DNA of 64,000 nt from NCBI GenBank assembly GCA_965226925.1, contig CBDDEN010000011.1:806001-870000 (forward strand), read 5' to 3'. The notes below the pieces were generated by a model. It had not been told where the DNA came from. It was given only the letters and a program-made list of their open reading frames with translations, and did no database searches. How positions within the stretch are numbered: the first letter of the stretch is position 1; every line of letters starts with the position of its first letter. This DNA comes from CBDDCX01 sp965226925 (GTDB taxonomy: Bacteria; Gemmatimonadota; Gemmatimonadetes; Longimicrobiales; Gaopeijiaceae). This document shows positions 41,573-50,958 of this stretch, in pieces. The position numbers and the translations under genes are program-made.

Positions 41573-43170
41573 CGGGGAGGCGTTAGCTCCTGGGGCGGGA
41601 CACTAAAAGTCCTCAGAACGATCGCGGTTCGGTCGTCCGCCGGAATGTACGGCGTTGCCGCCCCCGCCAGCTCGAACAGGGTGTCCACGATGTGGGCGGG
41701 CGAGGCGGTTCCTTGGGCCATCACCGCCTCCAAGACCGCCGCTTCACCGCTCCGCGGTACCGCGGTGGCCAAACTATCGGACAGTCCGTCCGTGAAGAGC
41801 AGAAGGAGGTCTCCCGGCTTCCACTCCGCCCGGCCCCGGACATAGGAGTCGGGCCCGGCGAAGCCCACCGGTGGGTCGGTCGCGAGCAAGCGTTCCGGCT
41901 CACACCCCTCACGGAAGACGAACGCATGAGGGTGGCCCGCGTTGGAGTACTGCAGCTCACCCGCGACGGGATCGATGACCACGTAGCAGAGGCTCAAGAA
42001 CATCTCCGTACTCTCGAGCTCATCGCTTAAGGCGTCGTCGATGTTCCTGAGTACAACGGACGGGTCGGAGGACTCCAGGGCGTAGATACTCGCAGCGCTC
42101 ATGGACAACGCCATGATCAGCGCCGCTGGGAAGCCGTGCGTCGAGACGTCGCCGATCATGATCCCGATTTTCTCCTTCGGGAGCTTGAAGAGATGAAAGA
42201 AGTCCCCACCCACCTGCTCTGCAGAGGCCACTCGAGCCGCCACGTCCGCCCGGTCGAACGCCTCAGGAGACTTGAGCAACTTCATCTGGAGATGGTGCGC
42301 GAGTTCCATCTCATGGCTCATCCGCTCCTGTGCCAGGCTCTCCTGAATAAGCCGGTTATTCTCGAGGGCCGCGCCGATCTGACTGGCTATGGCGGACAGG
42401 AGCTTCTGGTCACGCAACGCGAAGGGATCATCCCGCTCGCGGCCGAACAGGTTGATGACGCCGACCGTGCGTGCCACTCCCGAAGGGGGGCTGTAGCTGA
42501 TAGGGACCGAGATGTCCGTCGAGGCCCCGCCGTTCCCACTCCCGCCGGGATCGCGATTACCGATCCGCGACCGTCCCCCCTCGAAGACCAGAGAGGTGAC
42601 GGCGTCCGGTCGAGCGTCCGGGGGTCGCGTGTCAGCTTCGTCCGGTCCTACGGCCGTGATCAGGTTGAGAACGTCGAGCTTCGGGTCATGGACCCAGAGC
42701 GTTCCCCGAGTCGCCCCCAGGACGTCGCAGACTTCCTTCAGGATGCGTGCGGCGGCCTTGTCGAGCTTGAGAACGGATCCCAGGGTCTCGCTGATGGAAT
42801 AGAGGAGGTTGATCTCCTCGTAGCGTTCCTGCAGCTCGTACGTGAAGAAGTCGATTTCCTGAGCGATATCCAGCGCCCGTTCGAGATCGCTCTGGAGGAT
42901 CGAAGCCAACGGTTCGAGCGGTAGTACGCCGGAGGGGCGGAGCTCGAGTTCCAGCGCGGGTCCGTTGCTTGGCGAGATCGTTCTCACCACCGAACCGTTG
43001 GGCGAAGCGGCGGGCTGGGAGCCTTCGGAGGGGTATAGGTGAATCGCCCTGGTACCGTTCTCTGCGATCGTCCAAACCTGGACGTCGAGGCCGAGTTGCC
43101 CGCAGAACTCGTCCAAGATCTCCTTGACCGGGACAGGAAGGACTGGGGCAGGCCCGCCTTCCGGGGTCAT
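41551..43170 (-). CDS. rsbU: RsbU/SpoIIE-type PP2C phosphatase with GAF-like sensor domain
   Basis: 539 aa. A middle GAF-like domain (about 120-260; EINLLYSISETLGSVLKLDK, VCDVLGATRGTLWVHDPKLD) and a linker helix (ERMSHEMELAHHLQMKLLKS) precede the PP2C/SpoIIE domain. The latter shows SAEQVGGDFFHLFKLPKEKI, GDVSTHGFPAALIMALSMSA, LQYSNAGHPHAFVFREG and LLLFTDGLSDSL, with the metal-binding Asp residues. It should dephosphorylate the anti-anti-sigma factor. The ATG overlaps the rsbW stop (ATGA). It has no membrane helix, so the input is probably cytoplasmic. Confidence 0.9.
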   Translation of the reverse strand: MTPEGGPAPVLPVPVKEILDEFCGQLGLDVQVWTIAENGTRAIHLYPSEGSQPAASPNGSVVRTISPSNGPALELELRPSGVLPLEPLASILQSDLERALDIAQEIDFFTYELQERYEEINLLYSISETLGSVLKLDKAAARILKEVCDVLGATRGTLWVHDPKLDVLNLITAVGPDEADTRPPDARPDAVTSLVFEGGRSRIGNRDPGGSGNGGASTDISVPISYSPPSGVARTVGVINLFGRERDDPFALRDQKLLSAIASQIGAALENNRLIQESLAQERMSHEMELAHHLQMKLLKSPEAFDRADVAARVASAEQVGGDFFHLFKLPKEKIGIMIGDVSTHGFPAALIMALSMSAASIYALESSDPSVVLRNIDDALSDELESTEMFLSLCYVVIDPVAGELQYSNAGHPHAFVFREGCEPERLLATDPPVGFAGPDSYVRGRAEWKPGDLLLLFTDGLSDSLATAVPRSGEAAVLEAVMAQGTASPAHIVDTLFELAGAATPYIPADDRTAIVLRTFSVPPQELTPPRCARRSP

Positions 43171-43610
43171 GCCGAGGCCCCTCCAGCCGGGGCGGGCAGC
43201 GCCTCTTCGAGGCGAAGAACGAGCGTCACCGAATTCCCCTCCTCGTTGAACTGGACATCGTCCATCAACGACCTCATGAGGAATATGCCGCGGCCGCCGG
43301 GCTTCGTGAGGTTTCCCGGCAAAGTGGGATCCGGCACGGTCGTATGGTCGAAGCCCGTGCCCTGGTCCGTCACTCGCGCCGTGACTTCTTCTTCGCGGAC
43401 GGTCACCTCGACCCGGACGCGCTTCCCGGGATCCCGGTCGTTGCCGTACAACATGGCGTTGGTCAACGCCTCGCTCAGGCCGACTCGGAAGTTCAGATTC
43501 AGCTTGCGCGCGTACGAGCAGCAGCCGGAGCAGTGCTCCATGACGTACTCGACCGCGTGCTCTATGGAGCGAATGTCGTTCGGCAACTCGAAAATGAGTT
43601 CTTGATCCAC
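43167..43610 (-). CDS. rsbW: RsbW-type serine kinase / anti-sigma factor
   Basis: 147 aa GHKL ATPase. N box GLSEALTNAMLYGND, G1 box VTDQGTGFD and G2 box GGRGIFLMRSLMDDV are clear. It would bind a sigma factor and phosphorylate the STAS partner encoded just upstream in the operon (43652-43987). A pair of Cys (CSGCC near residue 28) is a minor oddity. Start is GTG. No sigma factor gene is adjacent, so the target is elsewhere or the output is not a sigma factor. Confidence 0.88.
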   Translation of the reverse strand: MDQELIFELPNDIRSIEHAVEYVMEHCSGCCSYARKLNLNFRVGLSEALTNAMLYGNDRDPGKRVRVEVTVREEEVTARVTDQGTGFDHTTVPDPTLPGNLTKPGGRGIFLMRSLMDDVQFNEEGNSVTLVLRLEEALPAPAGGASA

Positions 43611-43651
43611 TCGTTACCTTCGGCCGGAGTCAGCGAACCTGCGGGAGCTCC

Positions 43652-43987
43652 CTACAGACCTGTCAGGGCCTCTTCTCGGCTGTCAGCGATCTTGAACAGC
43701 GTGTCGAGCTTGGTCAGCTCGAAGAGAGTGCGAAGATCTTCGTTGAGGCTGGCGAGCCTGAGCTCACCGCCCTGCTCACGGATCTTCTTGGAAAGGGACA
43801 CCAAGACGCCCAATCCGGACGAGTCGATGTAGCCCGTGCTGGAGAAGTCGACGACGAACCTGCGTTCGCCCTTCTCGAGCTCATCGAGCACTTTCTGCTT
43901 CAGTTCCTGGCGATTTCCGACGATGAGCTGGCCTTCAACATCGATGACCGTCACGTCGCCCGACTTGCTCACCTGAAATGCCATCAT
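43652..43987 (-). CDS. rsbV: STAS-domain anti-anti-sigma factor
   Basis: 111 aa single STAS domain: FQVSKSGDVTVIDVEGQLIV, GERRFVVDFSSTGYIDSSGL and GVLVSLSKKIREQGGELRLA. The Ser pair in YIDSSGLG includes the kinase target. The start is one of two successive ATGs (43987 or 43984) with GGAGG just upstream; the 44-residue extension further out lacks conservation. First gene of the RsbV-RsbW-RsbU partner-switching module. Confidence 0.93.
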   Translation of the reverse strand: MMAFQVSKSGDVTVIDVEGQLIVGNRQELKQKVLDELEKGERRFVVDFSSTGYIDSSGLGVLVSLSKKIREQGGELRLASLNEDLRTLFELTKLDTLFKIADSREEALTGL

Positions 43988-44125
43988 TCCTCCGTTTACG
44001 GTTGCGATCCTCTCGCTACGCGGGCGCGCGCGGCTACAAGGGAACGGGAAAACGATATAGGAAAACGCCCCGACGGGGCAATACTCCTGATAATCGGTCC
44101 CCGCGAGGGACCCCGACACAATCGT

Positions 44126-45124
44126 CTACTCGTCGAACTTTCCCATCACGGCCGTGACGCACGCCACATCGAAGATGTCCTCGGCCGAAGCGCCCCGCGA
44201 CAAGTCGTTGTACGGCCGCCGAAGCCCTTGTAAGATGGGTCCCAGAGCCCGTCCCCCCGCGATCCGCTGGACCAGCTTGTACGCGATGTTGGCCGAATTC
44301 AGGTCAGGGAAGATCAGGATGTTCGCGCGGCCCGCCACGGCGGACCCCGGCGCCTTGCGGAGGGCCACGGAGTCGATCAGCGCGGCGTCTCCCTGGAGTT
44401 CTCCATCGACGGGGACCCCCGGAAGCCGCTCCCTGAACAGCTCGACGGCCCGGACGACCTTGTCGACCGCGGCGCCCGACGCGCTCCCCAAGGTCGAGTA
44501 GGACAGAAACGCCACGTGTGGCTCGTCGTTCACCACCAGCGACCTTGCCTTGGCGGCGGCAACCCCTATGTCGGCCAACTCGTGCGAGGTCGGCTCGGGT
44601 ATCACTCCCGCGTCCGCGAAGGTGAGTACTTCGTCGTCCACCCCCCGGAAAGACGGAACGAGCATGTAGAAGGCGGACGAAACCGTGTCCACACCTTCGG
44701 CCGTCCCGATGGTCCTTATCGCGGCTCGGATGACGTCGCCGGTCGGGTATACCGCGCCGGCCACCACCCCGTCCACCTTGCCCTCCTCGACCAGCAGGCC
44801 CGCGGCCAACAAAGGGTCTCTGGCCAACTGATCGGCCCCACCGTCCTGCAGGCGATCCCCCGCCCTGTCGCGAAGCACCGCCGCAAGTCGATGAGCCGTC
44901 GGCTCGTGCGTGGGGTCCACGACCTCGACGGAGCCGACGTCGACCCCGACGGCCTCCAGGGCGTCGCGCACCGACGGGGGGGGGCCGACCGCAACGACCG
45001 AGCAGACGCCGCTGTCGAGGAGCCGCGCGATGGCCGCCGCGGTGCGAGCGTCGGTCGCCTCGGGGAACGCCAACCTTGCCTGGAGCGTTCGGGCCCGAGC
45101 CTCCAGAGACTCGAGGAAGCTCAC
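44126..45124 (-). CDS. pta: Phosphate acetyltransferase (Pta/Ptb family)
   Basis: 332 aa; interconverts acetyl-CoA and acetyl-phosphate. Typical segments are KVDGVVAGAVYPTGDVIRAA, VLTFADAGVIPEPTSHELAD, HVAFLSYSTLGSASGAAVDK, VDGELQGDAALIDSVALRKA, NILIFPDLNSANIAYKLVQR and GPILQGLRRPYNDLSRGAS. The start is the GTG overlapping the coaD stop (GTGA); the much longer open frame is antisense-free read-through of coaD. Single-domain Pta without the DRTGG domain. A phosphotransbutyrylase is a less likely reading. Confidence 0.9.
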   Translation of the reverse strand: MSFLESLEARARTLQARLAFPEATDARTAAAIARLLDSGVCSVVAVGPPPSVRDALEAVGVDVGSVEVVDPTHEPTAHRLAAVLRDRAGDRLQDGGADQLARDPLLAAGLLVEEGKVDGVVAGAVYPTGDVIRAAIRTIGTAEGVDTVSSAFYMLVPSFRGVDDEVLTFADAGVIPEPTSHELADIGVAAAKARSLVVNDEPHVAFLSYSTLGSASGAAVDKVVRAVELFRERLPGVPVDGELQGDAALIDSVALRKAPGSAVAGRANILIFPDLNSANIAYKLVQRIAGGRALGPILQGLRRPYNDLSRGASAEDIFDVACVTAVMGKFDE

Positions 45125-45621
45125 TCCCGAAGCACGGCTTCCATGGCCTTGCGTACCGGCTCCGGCACGAAGGGAGAGACGTCCCCTCCGAGGCTCGCCA
45201 CCTCGCGCACCAGGGAGGCCGACAAGAAGGAGTACTTCTGATCCGGCGTCAGGAAGACGGTCTCGACTCCATTCCACAACACCCGATTCATCTGGGCCAT
45301 CTGAAACTCGTACTCGAAGTCGGAGACGGCCCTGAGGCCCCGGATCACGAACTGGGCCTCCATCTTCCGAGCCAAATCGACGAGGAGACCCCGAAAGCTG
45401 AGACACTCGATCCGCTCCTCGTCCTTGAAGACCTCGCTGATCAACTCGAGGCGTCGCTCGACGCCGAACAGGCTGCCCTTCACGTGCGTGGAGGTGTGCG
45501 CGACCGCGATGATGACACGATCCGCCAGGCGCAACGAACGGCGAGCGACGTCCATGTGCCCGTTCGTGACGGGATCGAACGAACCTGGGTAGAGGGCGAC
45601 TACGGGCCGATCGCGGGTCAT
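45121..45621 (-). CDS. coaD: Phosphopantetheine adenylyltransferase
   Basis: 166 aa; fourth step of coenzyme A synthesis. Nucleotidyltransferase motif ALYPGSFDPVTNGHMDVARR (TxGH-type), RGLRAVSDFEYEFQMAQMNR, and TVFLTPDQKYSFLSASLVRE. Hexameric cytosolic enzyme. The ATG overlaps the rsmD stop (ATGA), the common rsmD-coaD arrangement. The neighbouring Pta uses CoA, a plausible functional link. Confidence 0.95.
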   Translation of the reverse strand: MTRDRPVVALYPGSFDPVTNGHMDVARRSLRLADRVIIAVAHTSTHVKGSLFGVERRLELISEVFKDEERIECLSFRGLLVDLARKMEAQFVIRGLRAVSDFEYEFQMAQMNRVLWNGVETVFLTPDQKYSFLSASLVREVASLGGDVSPFVPEPVRKAMEAVLRE

Positions 45622-46145
45622 GTCTTCGCCTCGAGGATCGAGATGACTGTATCTCCGTAGCGTCGTTGCCGGAGGCCGGTGAGCTCCGGGATGGGATCGC
45701 TAACACGATGCTCTACCCAGAGCTGAGACGCAAACGGATTCCTCGTGAAGGACTCCAGCAGTCGGGAGGCTACCCCCAGCCCGTACGGGGGATCGGCGAG
45801 AGCGACGTCGAACTCGGGTCCGTCCAACCGCTCGGCGTAGGCCATCGCGTCGGAGGTGACCACCGTCGACTCGGCTTCGGCGCCCAGTAGCTCGACGTTG
45901 GCGCGGAGCGTCTTGAGGGCGGTGCGCGCACGCTCCACGAAAACGACGCTCGCCGCGCCCCGGCTGAGCGCCTCCAAACCCAGAGCGCCCGACCCGGCGA
46001 ACAGGTCCAGGACCGCCGCACCCTCCACGGCCGGCCCCAAGGCGGCCATCCAGGACTCTCTCACGCGGTCGCTCGTAGGGCGGACACCCTTCCCGCGGAG
46101 CGCCTTGAGCCGTCGCCCCTTCCATCGCCCGGCAATGATCCTCAC
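45618..46145 (-). CDS. rsmD: 16S rRNA (guanine966-N2)-methyltransferase
   Basis: 175 aa SAM-dependent methyltransferase. The N-terminal MRIIAGRWKGRRLKALRGKG, then RPTSDRVRESWMAALG, SAM motif VLDLFAGSGALGLEALSRGA, and the catalytic ALADPPYGLGVASRLLE (DPPY) are all present. The ATG overlaps the recJ stop (ATGA). Family and length are typical. Confidence 0.94.
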   Translation of the reverse strand: MRIIAGRWKGRRLKALRGKGVRPTSDRVRESWMAALGPAVEGAAVLDLFAGSGALGLEALSRGAASVVFVERARTALKTLRANVELLGAEAESTVVTSDAMAYAERLDGPEFDVALADPPYGLGVASRLLESFTRNPFASQLWVEHRVSDPIPELTGLRQRRYGDTVISILEAKT

Positions 46146-47923
46146 GTCTGGGCATCTCCGTCGAAACCGTCGTCCGCGCCGTGCACCCGCACGTCCAAGA
46201 GGTGGGCTTCCACCTGACGGCGACCACGGAACTCACCGATCTGGAGCTTGAAGGTCAGGTCCAGGGGTCCCGTCCCGAGCGATTCGGGCGGAACGCGGTG
46301 CACGAGGCCGAAGCCGATCGCGTCGAGCGTATGCCCCGCCTGAGCGAGCTTGAGCTTGAGATGGCCCTTGCCGACCTCGCGCGCCGGCCCCTCCAACTCC
46401 ACGTCTCGGGCGACGAACACCGGCGTCGGGTTACCGATGCCGAATGGCCCGAAGTACGCGAGGAGGTGGGTGAGCCTCTCAGTGGCCTCGGACAGGCGCA
46501 GTTCGAGGTCGGGCCTGATGGTCGGCCTGGGCGGTTGGCCGTTGAGGCGATCGCGCGCCTCCGCGTTGAATGCATGCCGGAAGTCCTCGATCCGTTCCGG
46601 AGCGACATCCATGCCCGCGGCCGCCCGATGCCCCCCGAAACGCCCCAGATACTCGCGGCATGCGTGAACGGCGCCGTAGAGGTCGAACCCCGAGATGGAC
46701 CGGGCGCTCCCGCGCCCCTGCCCGTCCCGGAGGGCGACCAGAACCGTCGGCCTGTGAATACGCTCCACGATGCGCGAAGCGACGATGCCGATGACGCCAG
46801 GGTGCCACCCCTCCCCCGCCAGGACCACCCCGAAGTCGCTCTCAGGACGATAGCTGCCCCGCAACGCCTGCAACGCCTCCTTTAAAGTCCTGGCTTCCTC
46901 CTCCCGGCGGTCGACGTTGTTCTTCTCCAGTCTGCCGGCCAGGTCCACGGCTCGCCCGGGGTCGTCGGTCATGAGCAGCTCGAGCGCGGTCATGGCCTCG
47001 GCCATGCGGCCCGCGGCGTTGATGCGCGGCGCGAGTCTGAAGGCCACCTGCCCAGCTTGAGGAGGCTCGTCTCTCAACCCGGCTTGTTTCATGAGGGCCC
47101 GAAGTCCCGGAACATCGGTGCGGCCCAGCGCCTTGAGGCCGTAACGGACCAGCGTCCGATTCTCCCGATCCAGCGGCACCACGTCGGCGATGGTGGCCAG
47201 GGCCACGAAGCCCAAGAGCCCGTGCAGCTCGTCGTGAGCGATCCCCCGCGCGTCGGCCAACAACTCGCACAGGCGGTACGCGACCCCGGTCCCGCAAAGT
47301 CCCTTGTTCGGATACCGACAGTCGGCTCGGTTCGGATTGACGACGGCGAGGGCGGGAGGAAGCGTCTCGGCCGGGGTGTGGTGGTCGGTGACGATCACGT
47401 CGATACCCGACGCATTCGCCTCGGCCACCGCGTCGTGCGCCCGGATTCCGGAGTCGACGGTGACGACGAGAGCGGCGCCGGCCGTGCGTGCCGCGCCGAG
47501 ACCCGCAGGACCCAGGTCGTATCCGTCTCTTACGCGGTTTGGAACGAAGGGCACGGCGTGTCCTCCCAACCTCCGGATCCAACGCGTCAACAGCGCGGTG
47601 CCGGAGACGCCGTCGACGTCGTAGTCCCCATGGACCAGCACGGTCTCACCGACGTCGATGGCCTGGAGGATCCGTGCGACGGCTTCCTTGCTCCCCGCCA
47701 GCTGCGAGGCCGGATGGAGATCCGACAGGAGAGGTCGAAGGTAGCTCTTGGCGTCCTCCGGCTCGGTCAGGCCGCGCTGCACGAGGAGGGCGCAAAGCGG
47801 CTCGGGCATCGAGAGCGCATCCGCCAGCACCCGCACGGCGTCTTGGGAAACCGACGCCTGCGTCCGCCACAGGGGAATGAGCGGCGGCAGATCCGGCTGG
47901 GGCGACTCGCCTGGGCCGGCCAC
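46142..47923 (-). CDS. recJ: Single-stranded-DNA-specific exonuclease RecJ
   Basis: 593 aa 5'-3' ssDNA exonuclease for recombination and mismatch repair. DHH motifs are VLVHGDYDVDGVSGTALLTR, VTVDSGIRAHDAVAEANASG and VTDHHTPAETLPPALAVVNP. They are followed by RLAPRINAAGRMAEAMTALE, the DHHA1 region GWHPGVIGIVASRIVERIHR, SARSISGFDLYGAVHACREY and the C-terminal OB fold. Normal length. First gene of the recJ-rsmD-coaD-pta chain, each coupled by 4-nt overlaps. Confidence 0.95.
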   Translation of the reverse strand: MAGPGESPQPDLPPLIPLWRTQASVSQDAVRVLADALSMPEPLCALLVQRGLTEPEDAKSYLRPLLSDLHPASQLAGSKEAVARILQAIDVGETVLVHGDYDVDGVSGTALLTRWIRRLGGHAVPFVPNRVRDGYDLGPAGLGAARTAGAALVVTVDSGIRAHDAVAEANASGIDVIVTDHHTPAETLPPALAVVNPNRADCRYPNKGLCGTGVAYRLCELLADARGIAHDELHGLLGFVALATIADVVPLDRENRTLVRYGLKALGRTDVPGLRALMKQAGLRDEPPQAGQVAFRLAPRINAAGRMAEAMTALELLMTDDPGRAVDLAGRLEKNNVDRREEEARTLKEALQALRGSYRPESDFGVVLAGEGWHPGVIGIVASRIVERIHRPTVLVALRDGQGRGSARSISGFDLYGAVHACREYLGRFGGHRAAAGMDVAPERIEDFRHAFNAEARDRLNGQPPRPTIRPDLELRLSEATERLTHLLAYFGPFGIGNPTPVFVARDVELEGPAREVGKGHLKLKLAQAGHTLDAIGFGLVHRVPPESLGTGPLDLTFKLQIGEFRGRRQVEAHLLDVRVHGADDGFDGDAQT

Positions 47924-47949
47924 GTCAGGAAGGTCGCGAAAGCCGTCGC

Positions 47950-49119
47950 CTAGACGTCGGCGGCTCCCTCCTTGGGCTCCTCTTCATCGTCGATCTCGGC
48001 AGCGCCCTCGGGTTCTTCCAGGCTGGGCTCGACCTCTTCAGCCACCTCGACGCCGAGTTCGACCTCTTCAGCCACCTCGGCGATGGCTTCCGGTGCGGGC
48101 TCGGCTGCGTGCTCGGCTGCGGGCTCGGCCGCGGCCGCGGCGACCTCCTCGGCAACCCCCGCCAACAACTCGGCTACTTCGTCGGCGACCTCCGCCGCGA
48201 GGGCTGCGAGGTCCTCGCCCGGCTCACCCGACGAACCGGGTTCCTCGCCGACCTCGTCGTCGGCCTCGGCTCGGGTTTCCACCTCCGCGGCCACCTCCGC
48301 CTCATCCTGCGCCGCCGTTTCAGCTCGCTCCATGTCCCTGGCCTCTTCCGAGACGCGCAGGGTCTCCTCGATCCGATCGGCCTCTTCCCGCGCTTTGGCC
48401 AGGCCCTCCTGGGACTCCGGCGTCAGAATGACCCCGCATCCCTCGCACCGGATCATTCCCGTGGAGTGCCGAATCTCGTTTTGGATCTGTAGTGGGACCA
48501 CGCTGAAGCAGTTACCACACGCTCCATCGTCCGTCAGCTCCGCCACGGCTACGTCGCGGTGTCCCGCCATGATGCTCTCGTAAACCCGGCGTTCCTCGGC
48601 ATCGATCCCAACCGCGAACGCGTCCCTCTTTGCCAGCAACTCCTTCAACCGGGCTTCCGCGGCCTCCTTCTCCTCGTGCAACTCCACGCGTCGAGGTTCG
48701 ACTTCCGCCAGAGCCTCCTCCAAGGCCGCCTCCCGCTCCGTCCGACGCTCCTCCATGCGTCGAATCTGGTCCAGGAGGCTCAGAGCCTCCTGCTCGTCGT
48801 TCTCCAGAGACCGCTTCACCATCTCCAACTCGGCGTGTACGGCGGCTTCCTCTCTCACGTTCCGAACGCTGTTCATCCGCTCCTGGAGTTTGGCCGACCG
48901 TACCCGACGCTCCTCGATGGACAACTCGATCCTGCTCTCTTCGAGGTTTACCTCCTGCAGCCGACCCTGTAACGCCTTCACCTCTTTTTCGAGATGCTCG
49001 ATGGGCTCGCCGACCTCGTCGAGCTTGGCGTCGAATGTGCCCACGACGGCCTCGATCGAGGCGATCTCCTGGTCCAACTGCTGGAGTTCTTTCAGTGATG
49101 AATGCGTCTGAGGTGTCAT
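47950..49119 (-). CDS. C4-type zinc-ribbon coiled-coil protein with long acidic tail
   Basis: 389 aa. A long N-terminal coiled coil (LKELQQLDQEIASIEAVVGT to about residue 190) is followed by a C4 zinc ribbon: DGACGNCFSVVPLQIQNEIR ... MIRCEGCGVIL. This is the COG1579/CdsZ-type architecture. Family members are usually about 240 aa; here residues 260-389 are added and consist of Ala, Glu, Val and Asp in irregular repeats (EVAEEVE- and AAAEPAAEHAAEPAPE-like), probably disordered. It is between dnaG and recJ; function in nucleic-acid or envelope processes is not settled. Confidence 0.88.
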   Translation of the reverse strand: MTPQTHSSLKELQQLDQEIASIEAVVGTFDAKLDEVGEPIEHLEKEVKALQGRLQEVNLEESRIELSIEERRVRSAKLQERMNSVRNVREEAAVHAELEMVKRSLENDEQEALSLLDQIRRMEERRTEREAALEEALAEVEPRRVELHEEKEAAEARLKELLAKRDAFAVGIDAEERRVYESIMAGHRDVAVAELTDDGACGNCFSVVPLQIQNEIRHSTGMIRCEGCGVILTPESQEGLAKAREEADRIEETLRVSEEARDMERAETAAQDEAEVAAEVETRAEADDEVGEEPGSSGEPGEDLAALAAEVADEVAELLAGVAEEVAAAAAEPAAEHAAEPAPEAIAEVAEEVELGVEVAEEVEPSLEEPEGAAEIDDEEEPKEGAADV

Positions 49120-49158
49120 GTGTGCTCTTGTATTGGATGTCTAGCCATTTGTCGAGAT

Positions 49159-50958
49159 CTAGCCGTTGTTCTTCGAGGCCCTTCGAGCAGCGGACGACCA
49201 GTCGCGTCCGAGCTCTCGGCGCTCCTCACCTAGGCGCGCCTTCTCGGCCAGGAGCTCATCGCGCCGCTCCGGGTCCGTCGTATTCTGTATAAGGCGATCC
49301 ACTTCGTCGAGGCTTCCCTGCAACGCGGCCCCTTGGATCTTGCTCAGCGACTCTTCGAAAACCCGATGCGCCTGGCCGAGTTCCTTCGGATCGGCAAGCA
49401 GCTCCTCGAGCGTCTGAGTGACACCTGGAGAGAGTCCGTGAGGGGCGTGCGTAAGCCCCGGATCGGCAAGCAGGGCCTCGAAAGCGCCTCGATACCCGAG
49501 GTTCAGGAAGTCGTCGGGACCGAGGTGCTCACCCACCCGCTCGATCCAATCGCGATCCTTCGTCATGAGAAGAAGAAGCTCACGCTCCGCACCCATCGGT
49601 GGCACCGTCGGAGCGACGACGCGCCTTGGCGCCGGCCGGCGCGTGGTGGGCGCGGACGTTGAAGCGCCACTGGACCTCGCCAATTCGGCTTGGAGGGTCT
49701 CGCGGCGGACCCCGGTGCGATCGGAGACCTTGGAAACGTAGATGTCGCGCAGCGCGGGATCCTGCACCGCCCGCAACGTCGGCAGGAGCCGGTCGACCGC
49801 GTTGCGCGTCTGCTCGATCCCGGAAAAGTGATCGCGCTCTTCGAGGATCTGGAGTTTGCGGTCGAGGACGTCGACGGCCTGATCGATGTGAGCCTGAAGC
49901 CCCGCGGCTCCCTCCTTGTGAACCAGCGTGTCGGGATCTTCTCCCGGAGGGAGCGTGACGACGGACGGGTGGAGTCCAGCGACCAACAGCACGTCTCCGG
50001 CTCTGAACGTGGCCTTGAGACCGGCGGGATCGCTGTCGAAGAGTATGTGGACCCGTGAGGTGTAGCGGCGAAGCAACGCCGCCTGCTGGGCCGTCAGCGC
50101 CGTGCCGAGAGGCGCGACGACATTCTCAAAGCCGGCCGCAGCCAAGGACACCGTATCCATGTAGCCCTCCACCACCAGGGCGGTGTCCTGGCGACGGATG
50201 CTGTTCTTCGCCCAGCTCAGCCCGTAGAGCACCTCTCCCTTGTGGTAGATCGGCGACTCGGGCGAGTTGACGTATTTGGGTGCTCCCTCCCTGCCGGAGT
50301 CGAGCACGCGGCCACCGAAGCCCAGGACCTTACCGCCCAGGTCCTCGATCGAGAACGTGACCCGGCCCCTGAACCTGTCATAGGGCTCCTGGCTCTTCTC
50401 ACTCTGCGTCAGGAGACCCACTTCGAGAAGCGTCTCGTCACCGATGCCGTGATGGGCCGCGGCGTCTCGTAGCGTCCGCCACTCGTCCGGCGCGAATCCG
50501 AGCGAAAACCGCTCGGCCGTGTCACGGTCGATGCCCCGCTTCTCCAGATACGCACGGGCCTCCCGCCCCCGCTTCTCGTCCCACAGTGAATCCTGGAAGA
50601 ACACCCTCGCGAACGCGTTGGCCTCGTATAGATGCCGGAACGGGTCCTCCTCTCGATGGCCCTTCGTCACCTCGCGGATTTCCACACCCGCCCTCTGCGC
50701 CGCATGCCTGACGGCATCGACGAAGTCCAGGCCCAGGCGTTTGATCAGGAACGAAAAGACGTCGCCCGACTCACCGCAGCCGAAACACTTATAGAAGCCC
50801 TTCGCCGGGACCACATAGAAACTCGGGGTCTTCTCTTCGTGGAAGGGGCAACAGGCCTTGTAGTCCTTCCCGGACTTCTTGAGCGGAACGATGTCGCCGA
50901 TGATCTCGACGATGTCGGCCCGAGCCCGGACTTCTTCGACCTGGTCGTCGGGGATCAC
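49159..50958 (-). CDS. dnaG: DNA primase
   Basis: 599 aa; makes RNA primers for replication. CHC2 zinc domain (KACCPFHEEKTPSFYVVPAK, GFYKCFGCGESGDVF), the RNAP basic core (FAPDEWRTLRDAAAHHG, FGGRVLDSG), TOPRIM (ALVVEGYMDTVSLAAAGFEN and HILFDSDPAGLKATFRAGDV), and a C-terminal helicase-binding region. The start is the GTG that overlaps the mutS2 stop (GTGA). The extended frame to 51219 is spurious. The rpoD gene that often follows dnaG is not here. Confidence 0.96.
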   Translation of the reverse strand: MIPDDQVEEVRARADIVEIIGDIVPLKKSGKDYKACCPFHEEKTPSFYVVPAKGFYKCFGCGESGDVFSFLIKRLGLDFVDAVRHAAQRAGVEIREVTKGHREEDPFRHLYEANAFARVFFQDSLWDEKRGREARAYLEKRGIDRDTAERFSLGFAPDEWRTLRDAAAHHGIGDETLLEVGLLTQSEKSQEPYDRFRGRVTFSIEDLGGKVLGFGGRVLDSGREGAPKYVNSPESPIYHKGEVLYGLSWAKNSIRRQDTALVVEGYMDTVSLAAAGFENVVAPLGTALTAQQAALLRRYTSRVHILFDSDPAGLKATFRAGDVLLVAGLHPSVVTLPPGEDPDTLVHKEGAAGLQAHIDQAVDVLDRKLQILEERDHFSGIEQTRNAVDRLLPTLRAVQDPALRDIYVSKVSDRTGVRRETLQAELARSSGASTSAPTTRRPAPRRVVAPTVPPMGAERELLLLMTKDRDWIERVGEHLGPDDFLNLGYRGAFEALLADPGLTHAPHGLSPGVTQTLEELLADPKELGQAHRVFEESLSKIQGAALQGSLDEVDRLIQNTTDPERRDELLAEKARLGEERRELGRDWSSAARRASKNNG

